From: Ceriagrion tenellum
Lineage: Eukaryota; Arthropoda; Insecta; Odonata; Coenagrionidae
DNA length: 64,000 nt
Reading direction: 5' to 3'
Assembly: GCA_963169105.1 (NCBI GenBank)
Contig: OY720641.1
Location: 75,095,496-75,159,495, forward strand
The translations under genes were made by a program, and so were the position numbers. This document shows positions 25,406-39,120 of this stretch, piece after piece. A model generated the notes under the pieces. It was given only the letters and a program-made list of their open reading frames with translations, did not search any database and was not told the origin of the DNA. Every line of letters begins with the position of its first letter. Within the stretch, counting starts at the first letter, position 1.

Positions 25406-26880
25406 CGAATGACTAGAAGTAACCAATATTAGGCCTTAAAATACGGTCCGTGCTCGATGATGTGAGGGTGAGTCACATCTTTGTTTTATTCACATAAGCA
25501 CTAGGGAACATTAGGATAACTGCTATTGAAATAGCGTCATTTAATAAGTTACCAGGAAAACATTTTTTGAGTTTAGGTAAAATATGTATTTTCTGAGCAA
25601 ATATTTTAAGACTTACAAGACCATTACACTATTAAAAATGAAATATTAGCAGTATAAACAGTATTAGTGCGGTCAAAACGTTCAAAGCAGGACAGGGGAA
25701 CTAAAATTAAATGCCAAAATATTGAGATGTTACAAATATTTCCACTCCTACGGTTCTTCCAAAGAAATTACTTTCACACTGCTACCAGTTGAATTATTTT
25801 GAAAGAGTAATAATTCAGGCAAAAACCACTCAAGTATATATGCAAAGGTTCATGATCAGATATCAGCGTCTAACTTCAGAATCTATTCCTTTTCCAACGC
25901 CATTCCCTGAGGACGGGCCCAATGCGTAAGCTAAACAAGAGGCAAACGGGGAGCTGTGAGAGAGGTCTATGTGTTTCACGTTCCCGGGATCCCTGAAGAT
26001 TAATGCATGCTGTTCCACGGATTCAATGGGGGCGCCCATCCTCTTTCAGTATGCTTTGGAGAGTGCCGATATAGAGTGGGTTTTGAATAATGCCTTTATC
26101 TTCCCGCCATTTGCAGGCGGCACCTTTATCCTTTTGGCTCTGGGAAGCCAAATCTTCCCTCTAATGTCAATGCGAGCCAACATTAGGGGTAAAAAGGAAA
26201 AAAAATGGATAAATCACTAAAAGAAACGACAAATATACCGTCAAACTTTATCATATTAATGAGAAATATAAGCCAGTAATCGCTTTTAAAAGTTTATTTG
26301 TTCCTTTATTCAAGCAACCGTACCATACCCCGTCTTTTATGCATCACAAACGGAAAAAGTGACGAGAAAATAATCTAGCAAGAGGGTCAATTGAAGATAA
26401 GGTGAAGTCAATTGAAGATGAGGAAGAGTTCAACAGTAGACAACTACTAGCAGTGAAATAAAAAAAACTGAATGGTAAAGACGAAAATGACTCATTGAAC
26501 ACCAAATGCGAGACAAACGAAAGTAATCCTTCATCAATTATTATACAATAACTTAACATGATTAGAACTTGATAGCCATTACATAACTTTTCGTGAAAGA
26601 ATTTATTTCAATTTTGCCGAGCAATACTTCAAATTCTAATGCGTTATAATAGATGGTTAGATATGATATTACATGGAAATGGACCAAACTTATTACCATC
26701 CCTGATGCCAAAAAAACATGTTTTAATGAAAGACGCAAAAGTAAACTAGCGCGGTTTAGTATGAAAGCAAATTTTAAGCGATTTTGGTTACTATAACTGA
26801 TATTAAAAAGCTCGAAGTGTGACTTCTTCACCTTTATCCTCTTCAACTCAAATACAATACACCATAACAGAAGATATTTC
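25406..26880. other. Noncoding spacer
   Basis: A modestly GC-rich patch at 25870-26190 has an 83-codon open frame without a recognisable domain. The rest is AT-rich and featureless. Confidence 0.5.
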
Positions 26881-27400
26881 TTCTTTTCTCTGTCTCAAAA
26901 CCGATTTTTGAAAGACATGCGAGGCGAAATCCAAAGACTTTTCCTGTTATCGCATCGTAGAACTCGGGAAGCCAAGAGGGAACTAAGAAGGTCAACGACC
27001 AATCTAGGACGGGAAGAAAAGACTTCGGCGGGAGTAGAGCAGAAGAGGGATGAGAGAGGGAGGAGATTGGCGTAAAGAGAGCTAGCATTGGACGCGGAAG
27101 CGCGAGGAAGAAAGTCGTGCAAGTGGAACCAACGGAGTGTGAGAAATGTTCCTCAGGGGTCTGGATGGCGTCCCAAATACTACACCCCCTCACTTCTTCC
27201 TCGCCGCTAAGTTATCATCTCTGGATTCCACGAGACGAAACGCCATGAGCCCCCCTCACGGCCACGTTTTGAAATGGACGGGCACTCCATGGTGGAAAGC
27301 ATTTGGTAGGCGGGGAGGGAGAGGTGCGGGAATAGTAGTAAGTGCGACGACGCTAGGAAACAGACAGAGGATGGATGAAAAAGATATATCATCAACGGTT
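26881..27400. other. GC-richer purine-rich block
   Basis: Positions 26980-27130 are GA-rich on the plus strand, and 27130-27360 are mixed GC-rich. Open frames of about 116 codons occur on both strands and overlap each other. Neither shows a known domain, so I treat them as chance frames. Confidence 0.45.
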
Positions 27401-30100
27401 GAAGAAGATCAAGCCCTGACACATATGAGTATCTTTGTGCATCTTGAAAAGGCTTATTCACAGCAGCGTGAGTCCATACCTATTCCGCCTTCTTGATACA
27501 GCTGTTGTAGGTAATCAGCAATGTCTGCTATTAATCTTTCGCCTTAGGTAGGTAAAAAAGGCAAGAAAAGAGGACATTAATTAAAAACATATTTAAGGGA
27601 TATATTTCCTATCGAAAAAAAAACATTATTGTTGGAAAACTGTAAGTATTTTGCCTAATATTTTCAGTCGTATCAGAAAAAGTAGAAAAGTTAACTGGAA
27701 ATCTAAGTACTATCTTCCAGTAACTTAGATAAAGTGTTGCTAATGAAATTAAAAAAAAGATCTCGCAGGTTTCATTCATTTTATGAACTACTACGAAAGT
27801 TGACGCGTAAAACGTAGCCTTAGTATTGAATTCTAAGCATCTACTTCTTAAACTGAGCCTGGAGAATTAATTCTTTATGACATTTTGGATTTCCACAGCC
27901 TTTTAACGCTTGATTTTCGCACCATTTTAGATAAAATATTCACAGTATAAATGCGTTAGAATAGGGAAAACCCAATTATTGTACCCATAAATGTTCATCA
28001 AATTCTACGATAATATTTCATAACCAAACATGGGTATTGCGACAAGGTTTTATACACACATAAGTCGGAGATATTTTTCATTCCACGCTTACATATCTTT
28101 GAAGTGATTTTCTATCATCCAGCGTTTTGCATTTGAAGTTCATATTAGCAATAATGAAAAAAATGGCCATTGTTCTAAATATTTTACATTTAACTGATGA
28201 ATTCGCATCGCCTATTATTTTTTCACAACAAAATACGTTTCGATTGACATTTAAAAATATATTTTTTCCAGTTATAAAGCAACTTTAGGCCAGAGTGATC
28301 ACAGACTAAAATGACAAGAGTAAGAAATAGATAAGGCAGTGAGCATTAAATGGATAAAAATACATAAACCAAGGCGAAATAGTTATGATCCACGAAAAAT
28401 AATGCTAACTGTAACCAAATAACGCGTCTTTCTCTTCAAGCTGTGAACTTGCTATTCACACCTTGCATCCAGTACGCCAAAGCTCACCGTCCTCGACGCC
28501 AACAACTTGGCACGAGGTGGGAGAAAGAGTAAGGAAGCGGTTCAGTGAAGTGAGGAGAGTTTTATTTTCAAGGCAAGTATTACAGGGTTAGTTTCATGAA
28601 GCGCTAAACCATGTATTTTTTTCCAAAATTCATACTCAGTACTTCATAATATTGCTTGATAAAGCGGCAAGAAAGTCCATAACAGTGTGCTTTCGCGCAA
28701 TGAGTCACTACGTTTCAGCACTATGAGTGTTGGTTATGTAATTAATTGAAGAAAAAAGAGTGCTTATATTCATAGTTCAATCATAGATAGTTCAAGATTT
28801 TAAGCATTGAGAGTGGGTTGATTTTTTCGTGTTTTAGCAATTTTATTAGGCGAGGAAAAGATAAACTAATATCAATATTATCGCTAAAATAAACTTTGAC
28901 ATGTACCGTGGTCATTATAAGCGAGGAGAGAGCCCATATTTCATAAGCAGTTTTTAACTCTAGACAGTAAATAAATTGCTCAGTGACGTTTAAACTGTAT
29001 TAATCTTATTGGATGGTAAATTAAAGAAGAAAAAGAAGGAATAAATTAAAGTTTACTGAACAGGTTCAGATGTTATGGGTATTTTGTGCGTCTAACCGAA
29101 AATATAAAACCACAGGGTTAGGTATAATAATAGGTTAAATATAGTAGTAGGAACTATAATTTTGAGGTTAAGAAGTACATAGCAAGAAAAAAACACAGAA
29201 ATCGACAGAAAATACCCACGTTTTTATCGCAAATTTGCACTCTTAGAATGAAATTAAAGAACGGAAGGTTGAAACGCCAATTTTGATATGTCCTTTTAGC
29301 AAACCAAATTTTCCATTTAATATACTTTTTCTTTGCCTTTAGCGGTGATGACATGAATCATACATATAATTGGACAGTCTGCAATAGCTCAAGAGTTAAA
29401 ATACGCAGTTACATGCTAGCAGAGTCTAGAAAAATTCATGTTGCTGAGGAATATACACTGTATCAGATGGAAAACAACTTTCATTTCGTTTGAAATATTT
29501 TACAAATTGCATGGAGACCATTCATACTGTATTTTTTTCACTGCATGAAAAATCAACGCAATGATTTTTTTTCGGAATTACCAACATAAGAAAAACAAAC
29601 AATATACAAAATAATTTGGAATCTATAGGCACATTTCATATAAAATGGATTATGAATAGTATAAATCTACAAGTTATTGAGAGTGATAACACTTAAACAA
29701 GTTCTATACACGAAAACCAGACGGGAGCCGATTCAATTAGGGAAAATAAATCCTTTTAAAAGGCATTTAAGAAATACCTACCTCACTCAAATCAATTTTC
29801 TTTTAAATTCTAGATACTTCCCTCAAATAATTAAAAAAGAACTGTGGATAAAAAATAATACAACAAACAGAACTAGAGTTAATCAACGTGACTTAAAAAT
29901 TAATGAAATGCAATAAATTCAAATAATCGGCACTCCACGAGGGCATCTTATATATGATGAATTTTTTCGAGAATTTATGTCAATACAATGCTTCCCATTA
30001 TCAAAATCAGTAATATGAATACTCAAATTAGAATTTAACTAATATATTACATGGTGAACACGAAGTTTAGCAGATGTAATCATTTTTATTTCCTGGGTTA
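27401..30100. other. AT-rich noncoding spacer
   Basis: A short imperfect hairpin (about 12-bp arms, ATCTAAGT-ACT type) lies at 27701-27730. No gene or element is otherwise recognised over about 2.7 kb. Confidence 0.5.
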
Positions 30101-30670
30101 AATAATTACGCAGCTGTCGCATCAGCCGAGGCCCCTCGACTGCAAGTCAACGGTACTGTAATTTCTCCCAAACAATTCCTGCACCGAGCGGCCTCAACTC
30201 CAGTCGGCGAGATAAGCCTGACTTTGATTAAGCCCCAACTGGATGCTTAAAATTGCCCCTCGAGGGAAAATAAAACTCGCGCGTTTACACATTCTCGCAA
30301 GCCACACCGTATTGCATCCGCCTCCCAAAACAAAGGGCGGCATTACAGGGTGTTCCCAGCGGGCCCCCAGAGAAACTCTCCCAAACTTCAGCTCCGAAAG
30401 GCCGCAAATATATAAACGTGCGCGGGCTAAGTTGAAAAAAAAGTTGTCTTTCTGACTCGCGAAACAAAGAGGAGGGAGAAAAGGGTGGGAGACTCCGAAC
30501 GGGACACAGAGTGCACCGCACTGGGATAAAGAAGACGCGGAAGCAGGTCAAATATTCCGACCTGAAAATCACAATAATGCGTACGAAATCAGAAAAATGG
30601 AAATTTCTCACTCGTTTATCATTCGTAAGCGACCGCACACCGAAGATACTCGTAAACAAAACTTCCCTAC
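30101..30670. other. GC-richer block
   Basis: Composition rises relative to both flanks. A 124-codon minus frame (30285-30659) and a 70-codon plus frame overlap, with no recognised domain. It may be a regulatory or untranslated region. Confidence 0.4.
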
Positions 30671-30734
30671 TATGAAGCTACAAATCGGCACCCAGCAAAA
30701 TGTGCAGTAATGCGAAGTTTTGTCCGCGTACACA

Positions 30735-31020
30735 TGTATAGTAGTTTTTATACCCTACACCGCTACATGGTCAGGGTATATTGATTTTGTCACAGCAGAA
30801 ATGTAACGCATTGAAGGAGGCGTGGCAGATATGGAAAAGTATATAAAGAAATGATCAGCATCACCTTACGGGTCCGTCTAGATATGACCGTCTGACTGTC
30901 TGTCTGTCTCTTCGCACGATAACAGCTGTAAAAATAGAGACTTGAAGCTAAAATTTGGGCCATAAGCCTCTAGTAGTCCAAAGACGGCACAGTTCTACTA
31001 ATAGTTGGATCGGACCAAAA
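30735..31020 (+). repeat. Arthropod-type dispersed repeat segment
   Basis: Ordered landmarks appear: TTTATACCCT, then TGTAACGCATTGAAGGAGGC, AAGTATATA, TGATCAGCATCA, GTCCGTCTAG, and a (GTCT)n-like run CTGTCTGTCTGTCTC. This order closely resembles a dispersed repeat segment familiar from insect genomes (TATACCC, AACGCAGTGAAGGAG, TTGATCAGGATCA, GTCCGTCTGTC). I recall the pattern but cannot name its element class with confidence. The borders are approximate. Confidence 0.6.
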
Positions 31021-31985
31021 ATACGTCTTATTTTTTTATTGAAAATGGTGTTGGGTATTAAAGCTTCGGCAAGACCTAAGACAATTTGTTTACTAGCTCT
31101 TTGTTTACGTGGCACGTCCATAGTATTATATTAGTTGATTATGAGTTAAACTCGCATTTAACTAAGTACACAATTTTTCAACCCTCATGACAAGAATGAC
31201 AACTATGACGGGTTTACAAGTTTTCACTGTCGTATTCACAATGACATAAATGTCATACTGCGTTCGGTAATATGATCTACGAGAAAAGAGCGCTGTTTTT
31301 CACTATTTACGAAAGTGAAAAAGTACATTGGACTTAAGGTCAATACACTCGACTGTTTAAAAAATTTATGCTTAAGTGAAATGAGGATTTGCAACACACT
31401 TCTCCCTATTTAAGAGCATGGCTGCATGCCAATGGCCCAGACTTAATTACTGTTACTATGCCAAACAGAATTAAACAATTTAGATCTTACTCTACTACCC
31501 ATCATTTCAGAAAATCCATTTCCATATCCAGTTTCTACGGGTGCAAAACTTGCAATTTTTTAAACTTATCCTAAAAAAAAGCAAAACATACTCTGACTTT
31601 CCTGTTGAAATATTTACTAACGATATGAAATTTTTGCTGCAGCAAATTTATGTTCATCATTCATCAAGAGAGACCTAAAGGAAGAGGCTGTGTTCATGGC
31701 ACCACCTCTCATTTATAGCGGCTAAACAGTACTGGCAAGCTCTTCCTCCTGAGTTGCCCGTCAAGTGAAATTCCCTCAAAATGGAGAAACAAATGAAAAC
31801 TTTTCTCCCTAACTCCACGATTGTAGTGGGAAGAGAAGAAAAAACTCCCTCGCTAAGACCAAACCGAGGGCACCAAAGGGATGCAAACGCGGACGGCTGC
31901 TAACCAAAAAAATCCCATCTAGCCCTCCGACGAAAATAAAAGAAACAAACAACCCCTCGCCTCAGTCCGTAAACAAGGTAGGGAA
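31021..31985. other. Noncoding, contains short dispersed repeat
   Basis: Positions 31764-31830 resemble 37480-37545 (shared TGAAATTCCC and TGGAGAAAC cores). No gene is recognised, and the 61-codon frame at 31389-31574 has no family resemblance. Confidence 0.4.
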
Positions 31986-32600
31986 GAGCGAATCAGCAGT
32001 GACCGCAGAATCACCTCAGAGGGCGGGCGAGTCGGTCAGGAAGGAGGGAGAGGGGCGAGGAGGGAAGGGGGTGGGCTTCCGGTGGCGGTGGGAAGGGTAA
32101 GAAAGGGTAGGAGAGGGCAAGAAAGACCGCAAGGGAACTTGAAAGGGCGGAAGAGTTCGGCGAGGGGACGTTTCAAAGGATCGTGCTTCGTGAGAGGGGT
32201 TGGAAGGGCACATATGGAAAGGAACATGGAAGAAGGCCTCGGGGGAATGAGGGACACGAATGGGGGAGAATTGCATGGCGGGAATCGGGAAAGGAATTGA
32301 ATTGTTCCCCTGACATCTCTCTGTCTCCGGCCAACTCTCTCACACAGATCAGCATTCTCAAACCCCGCTTCCTTTAACGGGGGAAAGATTTCGGGTCCCC
32401 CACCCCCCCCACCATCTACTACCTCCTTGTATGTAAGCGAAGAAGACTGAGGTCGCACGTCCAACACCCCCTCCGGGGTAGGAAGAGGGTGGGGTGTCTC
32501 CTGACAGGTAATACCCATCTGTTTTACGCCGCACGCGTATTTGTGGTCACCGGTTGACCCGCTGAGGAGACCCCAAGGACAAACAGGAACGCACACGGAC
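31986..32600. other. GC-rich purine-rich island
   Basis: The plus strand is strongly GA-rich at 32030-32290, with a C-rich run at 32395-32412. Frames up to 186 codons on the minus strand translate to proline/serine-rich low-complexity sequence, as expected from composition alone. It may be an unannotated promoter or 5' region. Confidence 0.45.
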
Positions 32601-34249
32601 GCATGTCAGACATATTCGCACGCAGACCTGCCCAATGATCACAACCATCGTGGAAACATTAGAGGACAAACGAATTTAAAGACTCACATGGCATACTTTC
32701 GTAAAATTAGAGACGCATTAAATTTGAGAGATGGACAGCAAGACGCTAAGGTTTAAAATGTCCTTTTTCCGCGTAAAACAATGAGCCACAATCTGTGTTC
32801 ATCAACGTCACTGGTGCTCATAGTAACATTATGGAGGGATATTATTTTCATTAATTATCAGCTTTTGCAATGGAAGACGTATTTACGGACAATGTGTCGG
32901 TAATTACATAATCATCAGTATGTTAGCAAGACTGCACTAGCCCCCGATTAAAAGAGCTCATCCATGAAAGTCCATCCCACATGAGTAGGTATAGTTATTA
33001 TATATTTAGAATCCCTATTTCATGTTAAATCTCCTTTAGTCCACTTTAATTAACAGAATATTACGTAAAATTGCAAATGACAACTTAGTGGTCTTTGATG
33101 AAAGACGTGCTTGCTGTATAGTAACCCCCTAAAACATACATTAAAAGTGGCTAGCCGGGAACCACCTAGATATAGTAAATATGTTCGTAATTAAAGAAGA
33201 AAAACTATAATTCATCCCCATGAATGAGTAAAAATTTTCCACCTTTTGAAACTACCAGAATTTATATCTTTAGATTCAATGATTGGATATGTTTGCCAGG
33301 CAAAACACAAGGCCATCTATATTTGGGGGGGAATTTTCGAGCTTGGGAAAGTGTTAACTCTAACTATATTTGTCAATAAGCCGTAAAACAGGTTCATAAG
33401 CTGAGGTTTGGAAAAGAGAAAACCAAACCTGGCCGCTTTCCAACACGAAAATACAGTATAGAATAACTCACATTCGCTTGTAGTCAATTAAACGGGTGTA
33501 AGATATGAAACAAATGTGATGGAACTCGCCAATCAAACCAGGATCACTCCTAATGGTTAATCGTTCATTGGTGGCCATCGCGAATGTATTACTGTCAATT
33601 ATCTAACCACTCGGCTCTAACTCACTCCACCCGGCTGTGCAAAGGTAAAAGTTTCATATTTGATAATATTTAATTGAAACAATCAATGACAAAAAGAACA
33701 AGTTCGAAGCTGAAAGCCAAAAATTTGCCCAGACGATTTTTTCTATTCATAGCCAATTTTCATTTTCCGAAGGAAAAATGGCACATTTAAAATGGCAGAA
33801 TGATTGAAAGTCACTGAATTGAAAACTTGATATCCAAGAAAAAACGATGGCTATAACAAATTCATTAGCATCAATTAAATAGCTCCCCGTAAATCACCTC
33901 TGCCCTGATTCCAATTCTGCTCTCACTCGAGGAAGACAGCTTCGCAAGGGAATCGGAAGTAAAAATCCGTGCATAGAGTAATTAGGGCCATATTTTTGCT
34001 ACAAAAATGTTTCAACACAGGATAATTTTGAGTAACAAGTTTTTCCTTCATTTGATATTAGTATCGAGGCTGCTGAGCTCGGTAAAGCACTTTATATAGG
34101 ATAAATTAAAGTCGCTGCTCCATGGCCTCTGGGGAACAGAAAGGCGTAAACATTTCTGACAGTCGCGTAATTGAAATTTCTCAATTTTGTATCTTATTAT
34201 AAATGCGACTGAAAACTGACTTACATCGTACACGATAATGTACTGTGAA
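32601..34249. other. AT-rich noncoding spacer
   Basis: No feature recognised. Confidence 0.5.
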
Positions 34250-34815
34250 AAATGACAGCATTAGAAGTAAAGGAAATAGGAAGCCGCATTAACCAGGCCA
34301 AGTTAGCCTTCAAAAAGAAAAATAAACTCTTCACCGCGTGCAACATTAATTTAAGTATTAGGAAATTGCTATTGAGGGCTTTTGTATGGAGCGTTCTGCT
34401 CTATGGTAGTGAGACCTGGACAATTGGAAAGAGAGAGAAGGAAAGAATGGAGGCATTTGAAGGGTGGTGCTTTAAGAAAATGCTGAAAATACCCTGGGTG
34501 GCAAGAGTCACGAACGAGGAGGTGTTTAAGAGGATATGAGAAAGATGGCGTCTACTCAAAATGCTAAATAAGAGAAGGAACTCCTGGATTGGCCATATTT
34601 TTCGACACGAAAGCTTGGTGAAGACCATAATGGAAGGTACAGTAGAGGGAAAAAACCAGAGGAGCAGACCTAGACTGGACTATGTGGGAAAGTTGATAAA
34701 GGAACGAGGTTGCAAATCGCACAGTGAAGTGAAAAGATTGGCCCAAGATCGGTTAAAGTGGAAGACTGTTGCAGACCAATCCTAGGATTGTAACCAGAGA
34801 GGAAGAAGAAAAAAT
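34250..34815 (+). pseudogene. LINE reverse transcriptase C-terminus, one nonsense codon
   Basis: This is a 5'-truncated non-LTR retrotransposon. From 34252 the frame reads EIGSRINQAKLAFKKK (thumb region), FVWSVLLYGSETWTIGK (the LYGSETWT motif typical of RTE/Jockey-like LINE enzymes), AFEGWCFKKMLKIPWV, then after a single in-frame TGA at 34537-34539 continues in the same frame with RRNSWIGHIFRHE, RSRPRLDYVGKL and KTVADQS, ending at 34785. The 3' end has GAAGAAGAA-type repeats. The layout matches LINE-A but the residues differ more, so it is a relative rather than the same subfamily. It is almost intact from the thumb onward, which suggests a younger insertion than the other LINE-A fragments. 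An in-frame stop just upstream (34246-34248) marks the 5' break. Confidence 0.92.
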
Positions 34816-37400
34816 TCTTAATATTATGATCCTCGCCAGAGAAATATTAGAAAATGCAGATTGTTATTTTGGAACTTTTTATCAGAAATCTCAGCATGAA
34901 TTATTGAAGGATAAAAAAGAATAGATTCCTGAAGTGGTCCATTGAAAAATTTGGAAAACAGACATACGTCGAGATAAAGAATGACCGGAAATAGAAAAAA
35001 ATGGCAGGATTTTAGCAAGGTAATTCTTGACAATATTCCAACATTAAAATGATGAAACTAACAGTGATGAAGGGTTAGGGAAGGGTTAAAGTAGTAATCG
35101 CAAACGCGTTTGCGGTACAAATATTCCCTATGTGTAATATCCTCAGAGACCCTTACCATTTAAGAGAGGGTTCAACAATCTATCCCACGCATGCATATTT
35201 TTTTTCTAGTTGATATTTTAAATACACACACCAATGTGCAAACAAGTAAGAATGCTTTGGTCACCGCAATAAAATACACCCACACCCCTGTAATTAGGGA
35301 TTTCACGAAAAAGAAACGGTAAATAACGGATGGCCTCCCCCGACCCGGAGTTAAAATTTTCTTATTTATTTCACCCACTTTCCGACCCTTCCGTCTTCTC
35401 TCCATTTTCTCTTCCCCTTCCCTCGTGACTTCACTGAGGAAAGAGGATTAATTAATTAATTTATTCCCCGGGTGAAATTGGAACAGCTCTTTGGCTGCGA
35501 ATATTTGACTAAATTCTCCTTTTCGGAGGAAGAATCCCTTTTAGGAGCCCGGGCCCTAGGAACTGTCACAAAATACTGGTTGAATTAATTTCATCACAAA
35601 TACAAATATTTAACTCTGTGTATTGAATGCGGACAAGAAGTAAAAAAGGCAATATAATTATTTAATGCAGTAATGTACAAATTAAATGAGTAGCTGAGAG
35701 AAACACGCGATTTCCCAGGCGTTTTGTTTCATTAACCCTAGAGTGATGGCGCCCTGTCTCTCAGACCGACAATATAATCTTTCTAGTGACGCAGAGTATG
35801 AAATTTCGTAGTCCATCCTCTTCAGTAGCTTCCTATTTTATACTGCTCCTCCGATATACGAGCCAAATAATCACTTCGTGTAAGAGTATTGCATTTTATA
35901 GTTATTTCCAGTAAAACAGACCGAACGATGCCACTTTTTCATTTAAATACTACCCATTCTGTTGTACTATGTAAAGCATGATAAACTGAGAATGGGGGTA
36001 AGTAATTTCTGAGAAACTATGGAAATGAATATAATAATCCTAATAATCCTAATGAATCCCAATATGAAACGAATGTTAATACACGAATGCCTTGCAACGG
36101 CTATTTTTATCGGATAAAATAATAATGCCCTAGCCTATCCATTTTGCTGTACAATGTTGATTGTTTAAAAGCTTCAGTGTTTTTTGTGTTGCTCTGAAAT
36201 TTTAAATAAAAATTTTAAATTAATTTTTAAATGCTTCTATTCAGAGATCATTTAAGAAATAAATGATATCTCTTTTTAAAACTCTTAAGACCTAATCGGT
36301 TCAGGAAACCAACTTCACTACCCACGTCCCAATAATTCACGTCATTACTCTGAGGTTAATGCATTAGATCCATCACAATATGTCAATATTTCATTTGAAA
36401 TTAATACGGTTTAAAATGAAGTTTGCAGAAGTTTATGTACGTACTTGAGGTATTCGAGCCTTTCTCTGTGAGGTAAGCATATTAGGCCTATTTGACAGGG
36501 TTCAACCTCGTTCGTCTTCTCTTCATTGCAATAGGATGCTTTCCTCAATAAACGATCCCATTCAGAGCATCGAAAGGCCACTCTTTGACGTAGAGGGCTC
36601 GGATTACTCAAACTGAACATCATGAGGTCTGAATCAAAGAGTAAACGGCGCGATTGACAGAGAAGTCAGTCATCTTAGGGCAATCAATAACGATTAGAGG
36701 GTATTACTGACAGCAGCTATTAGCCATGTTGCTTATTCATGTCTAGCGTCTGAAAGCTACAACTCAATTTACAGGTTACATAAAAGCAATATAAGTGAAT
36801 ATCTAACTCTCAAACGCGTACATTAGATATATAGTGATGATAATTAATTTGCAATATAATATAAAATATAATATAAAAATAATAATAATAATTAATTTGC
36901 AAAAAATAAAGGTTTATCAACTTGTCATCAAATTATTAGTTCAAACAATTCAATAATAATAAACTGTCCTTTATCTACAGAGAAAATACCAAGCAAAAAT
37001 AACTTACGGCAGTTTTCATAATTTCTCATTACCATTGATTGATGAAATAAACTAATACGCAGAAAATATAATTTATTTTGCCTATTTCACGAGTACAACG
37101 GTTATATTCCATTGCATAAATTGATTACTTTTTAAATAATTTTTTTCTAGTAGAACATATATGTCATATTCCATATACTTCTATAGATTATTCAGCATCT
37201 AAACTTCCTTTCAAAAATCCATTCCGCTTGATTTATTACAAGATAAAATGAATTGGTTTTCATTCACTCAAAATATGAGATAGAAGATTCCGGTAACGAT
37301 ACGATGTCCAGAAGATATGGCCGAAAATCATTTAACAATACATAGGAAAACACTGGAACAACATTTTCCATACTTCAGTTTCACATTCCAGAGAACAAGC
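34816..37400. other. AT-rich noncoding spacer
   Basis: A direct repeat of TAATTAATTTGCAA flanks an AATATA/AATAAT-rich tract at 36840-36902. No gene is recognised. Confidence 0.5.
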
Positions 37401-37760
37401 AAAAAGACAAGTTTGCTGCCACAACGCCTCAAACAGCAAAACTGTGAAACAAAAGTGTGCTGCTCGCCTGCTCCACCAATGAAATTCCCCTAACTGGAGA
37501 AACGAATGAGAAGTTTTCAGCGTAACTCAAGCGTCTTTTGTGGCAGCGGGAAAAAAGCCCAGATTTTATGCATACTTCTTTCGACCCCATTAACACAGGA
37601 GAGAAGGCTGTAATCCAGGGAGGTGAATTGAGTGTAGCGGAGTCTCTCAGCGAGAAAAGCCGCATTTTCCTTGGAAATGGAGCCCATGGGTTCAAGATAC
37701 GGTTATATTTTCTTTTCTTTCGCTGCTGCCAGGGTGTCAGGTGCGCCAACTGTTAGGAGC
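37401..37760. other. Noncoding with short dispersed repeat
   Basis: Positions 37480-37545 resemble 31764-31830. Overlapping short frames on both strands show no domain. Confidence 0.4.
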
Positions 37761-39120
37761 CAAATAATCCCTTGGGATTCCATATTTCCCCAATAATAAG
37801 CTGTGAAATAAATATGCATGCGCCAACAACTTCAGAAATTTACAGAGTCATGTGTGACCATTAAGGTGAAGAAGAATTTTACAAAAATGATTTGTATAAA
37901 TGGGCAAAAAAATTATTCCGAAAAAGTTTTGTAGGACTCCATACTACTTACATCTTTCATAACAAGTGAATTTCATGTATTCCATCTAATACCAAGAAAC
38001 AAAGCAGAAAGGTTGAAAATTATAAAGTACTGAAATGTACTTAACAAATATAAAAATGCCATCTTCTACGAAGAAAGGTCATTGATTAATTTTTTCCAAA
38101 TTCTAACGCTCAAATTTTCTAGAACAACCTCCTTTCCTGCCAAGCTACAAGAATTATAGGGCCTAAAAATGCAGGTGGCTTTTTGAACCTTAGCCAATTA
38201 TAGCATCATTTTCTAGAGGCAGAAGCTAAATCTCGGTTGGTGATTCTCATGCTATTTGGAAATATCCTAGTTAAAATGCAAATATATTTGCTTTGATTAA
38301 TAATTAGGCAGAGAAGTGGTTTCTTAATTCACATAAATGCAGCAATGCGTATTATAATATTAGAGCCAATACAACACTGAAAAAGGTAAAACTCCTCTAT
38401 ATTTTCTATTTAGCCGAGTTGTTTCCTTAAACAATGGGTACTAAATGTACTATGAGAATCGTCGTAATGTATCTTTCAGTCGGCCTGCACGTAAAATAAA
38501 AATTTGTTATAGAACTGTGGAGTAAACTGTGATATTCCTCATTTCATATTCTTTTATGCTTGTCTTTAACAAACGCACAGTATATACTCTTTAAAGGCAT
38601 ATTGCATTCAAATTTCATGCCCATGCAACACTGGGAAAAAGTTAAAGATTCATTCGAATAGGAAATAAGACTTATTTAAAATTATACTGAAAGTCACTAT
38701 TGGCAAATGAACATTTTACGATGTAAGTCCAAATGCAGATACTTTACGGTTAACTTGAGCTTTTGGGAAACTTCAACATATCACTTTATACTGGCAGATA
38801 TAAGATCCAGGCAAAACAAAACACTTAAAAATCCGATAAAAATATAAAAAACTAAAAATTTCTTAATTGACATGCACAGATAATGTTAAAAAACATCTTT
38901 GTTCAAATCTAGTCATATTCTGTTAACATCACGAATATTCACATCTGAGGATTCCCGATGTTAAGAAGCATTTTTGTACTAATCAATTCTATACATCCTG
39001 GCTGACAGAAATATCTCAACCAAATATGTTCCATAGCCACATCCCTCACTGATTTATACTGCCTCTTTCTACTCAACCTTAGACATATGTGCCATAGATT
39101 CACCCCTTCGGTCTCCATAA
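37761..39120. other. AT-rich noncoding spacer
   Basis: No feature recognised. Confidence 0.5.

Noticed and set aside
32036..32596. 186-codon minus-strand open frame
   Set aside because: Same reason: skewed composition, overlapping open frames on the other strand, no domain.
35068..35090. Telomere-like GGGTTAGGG string
   Set aside because: A single partial copy, not an array.
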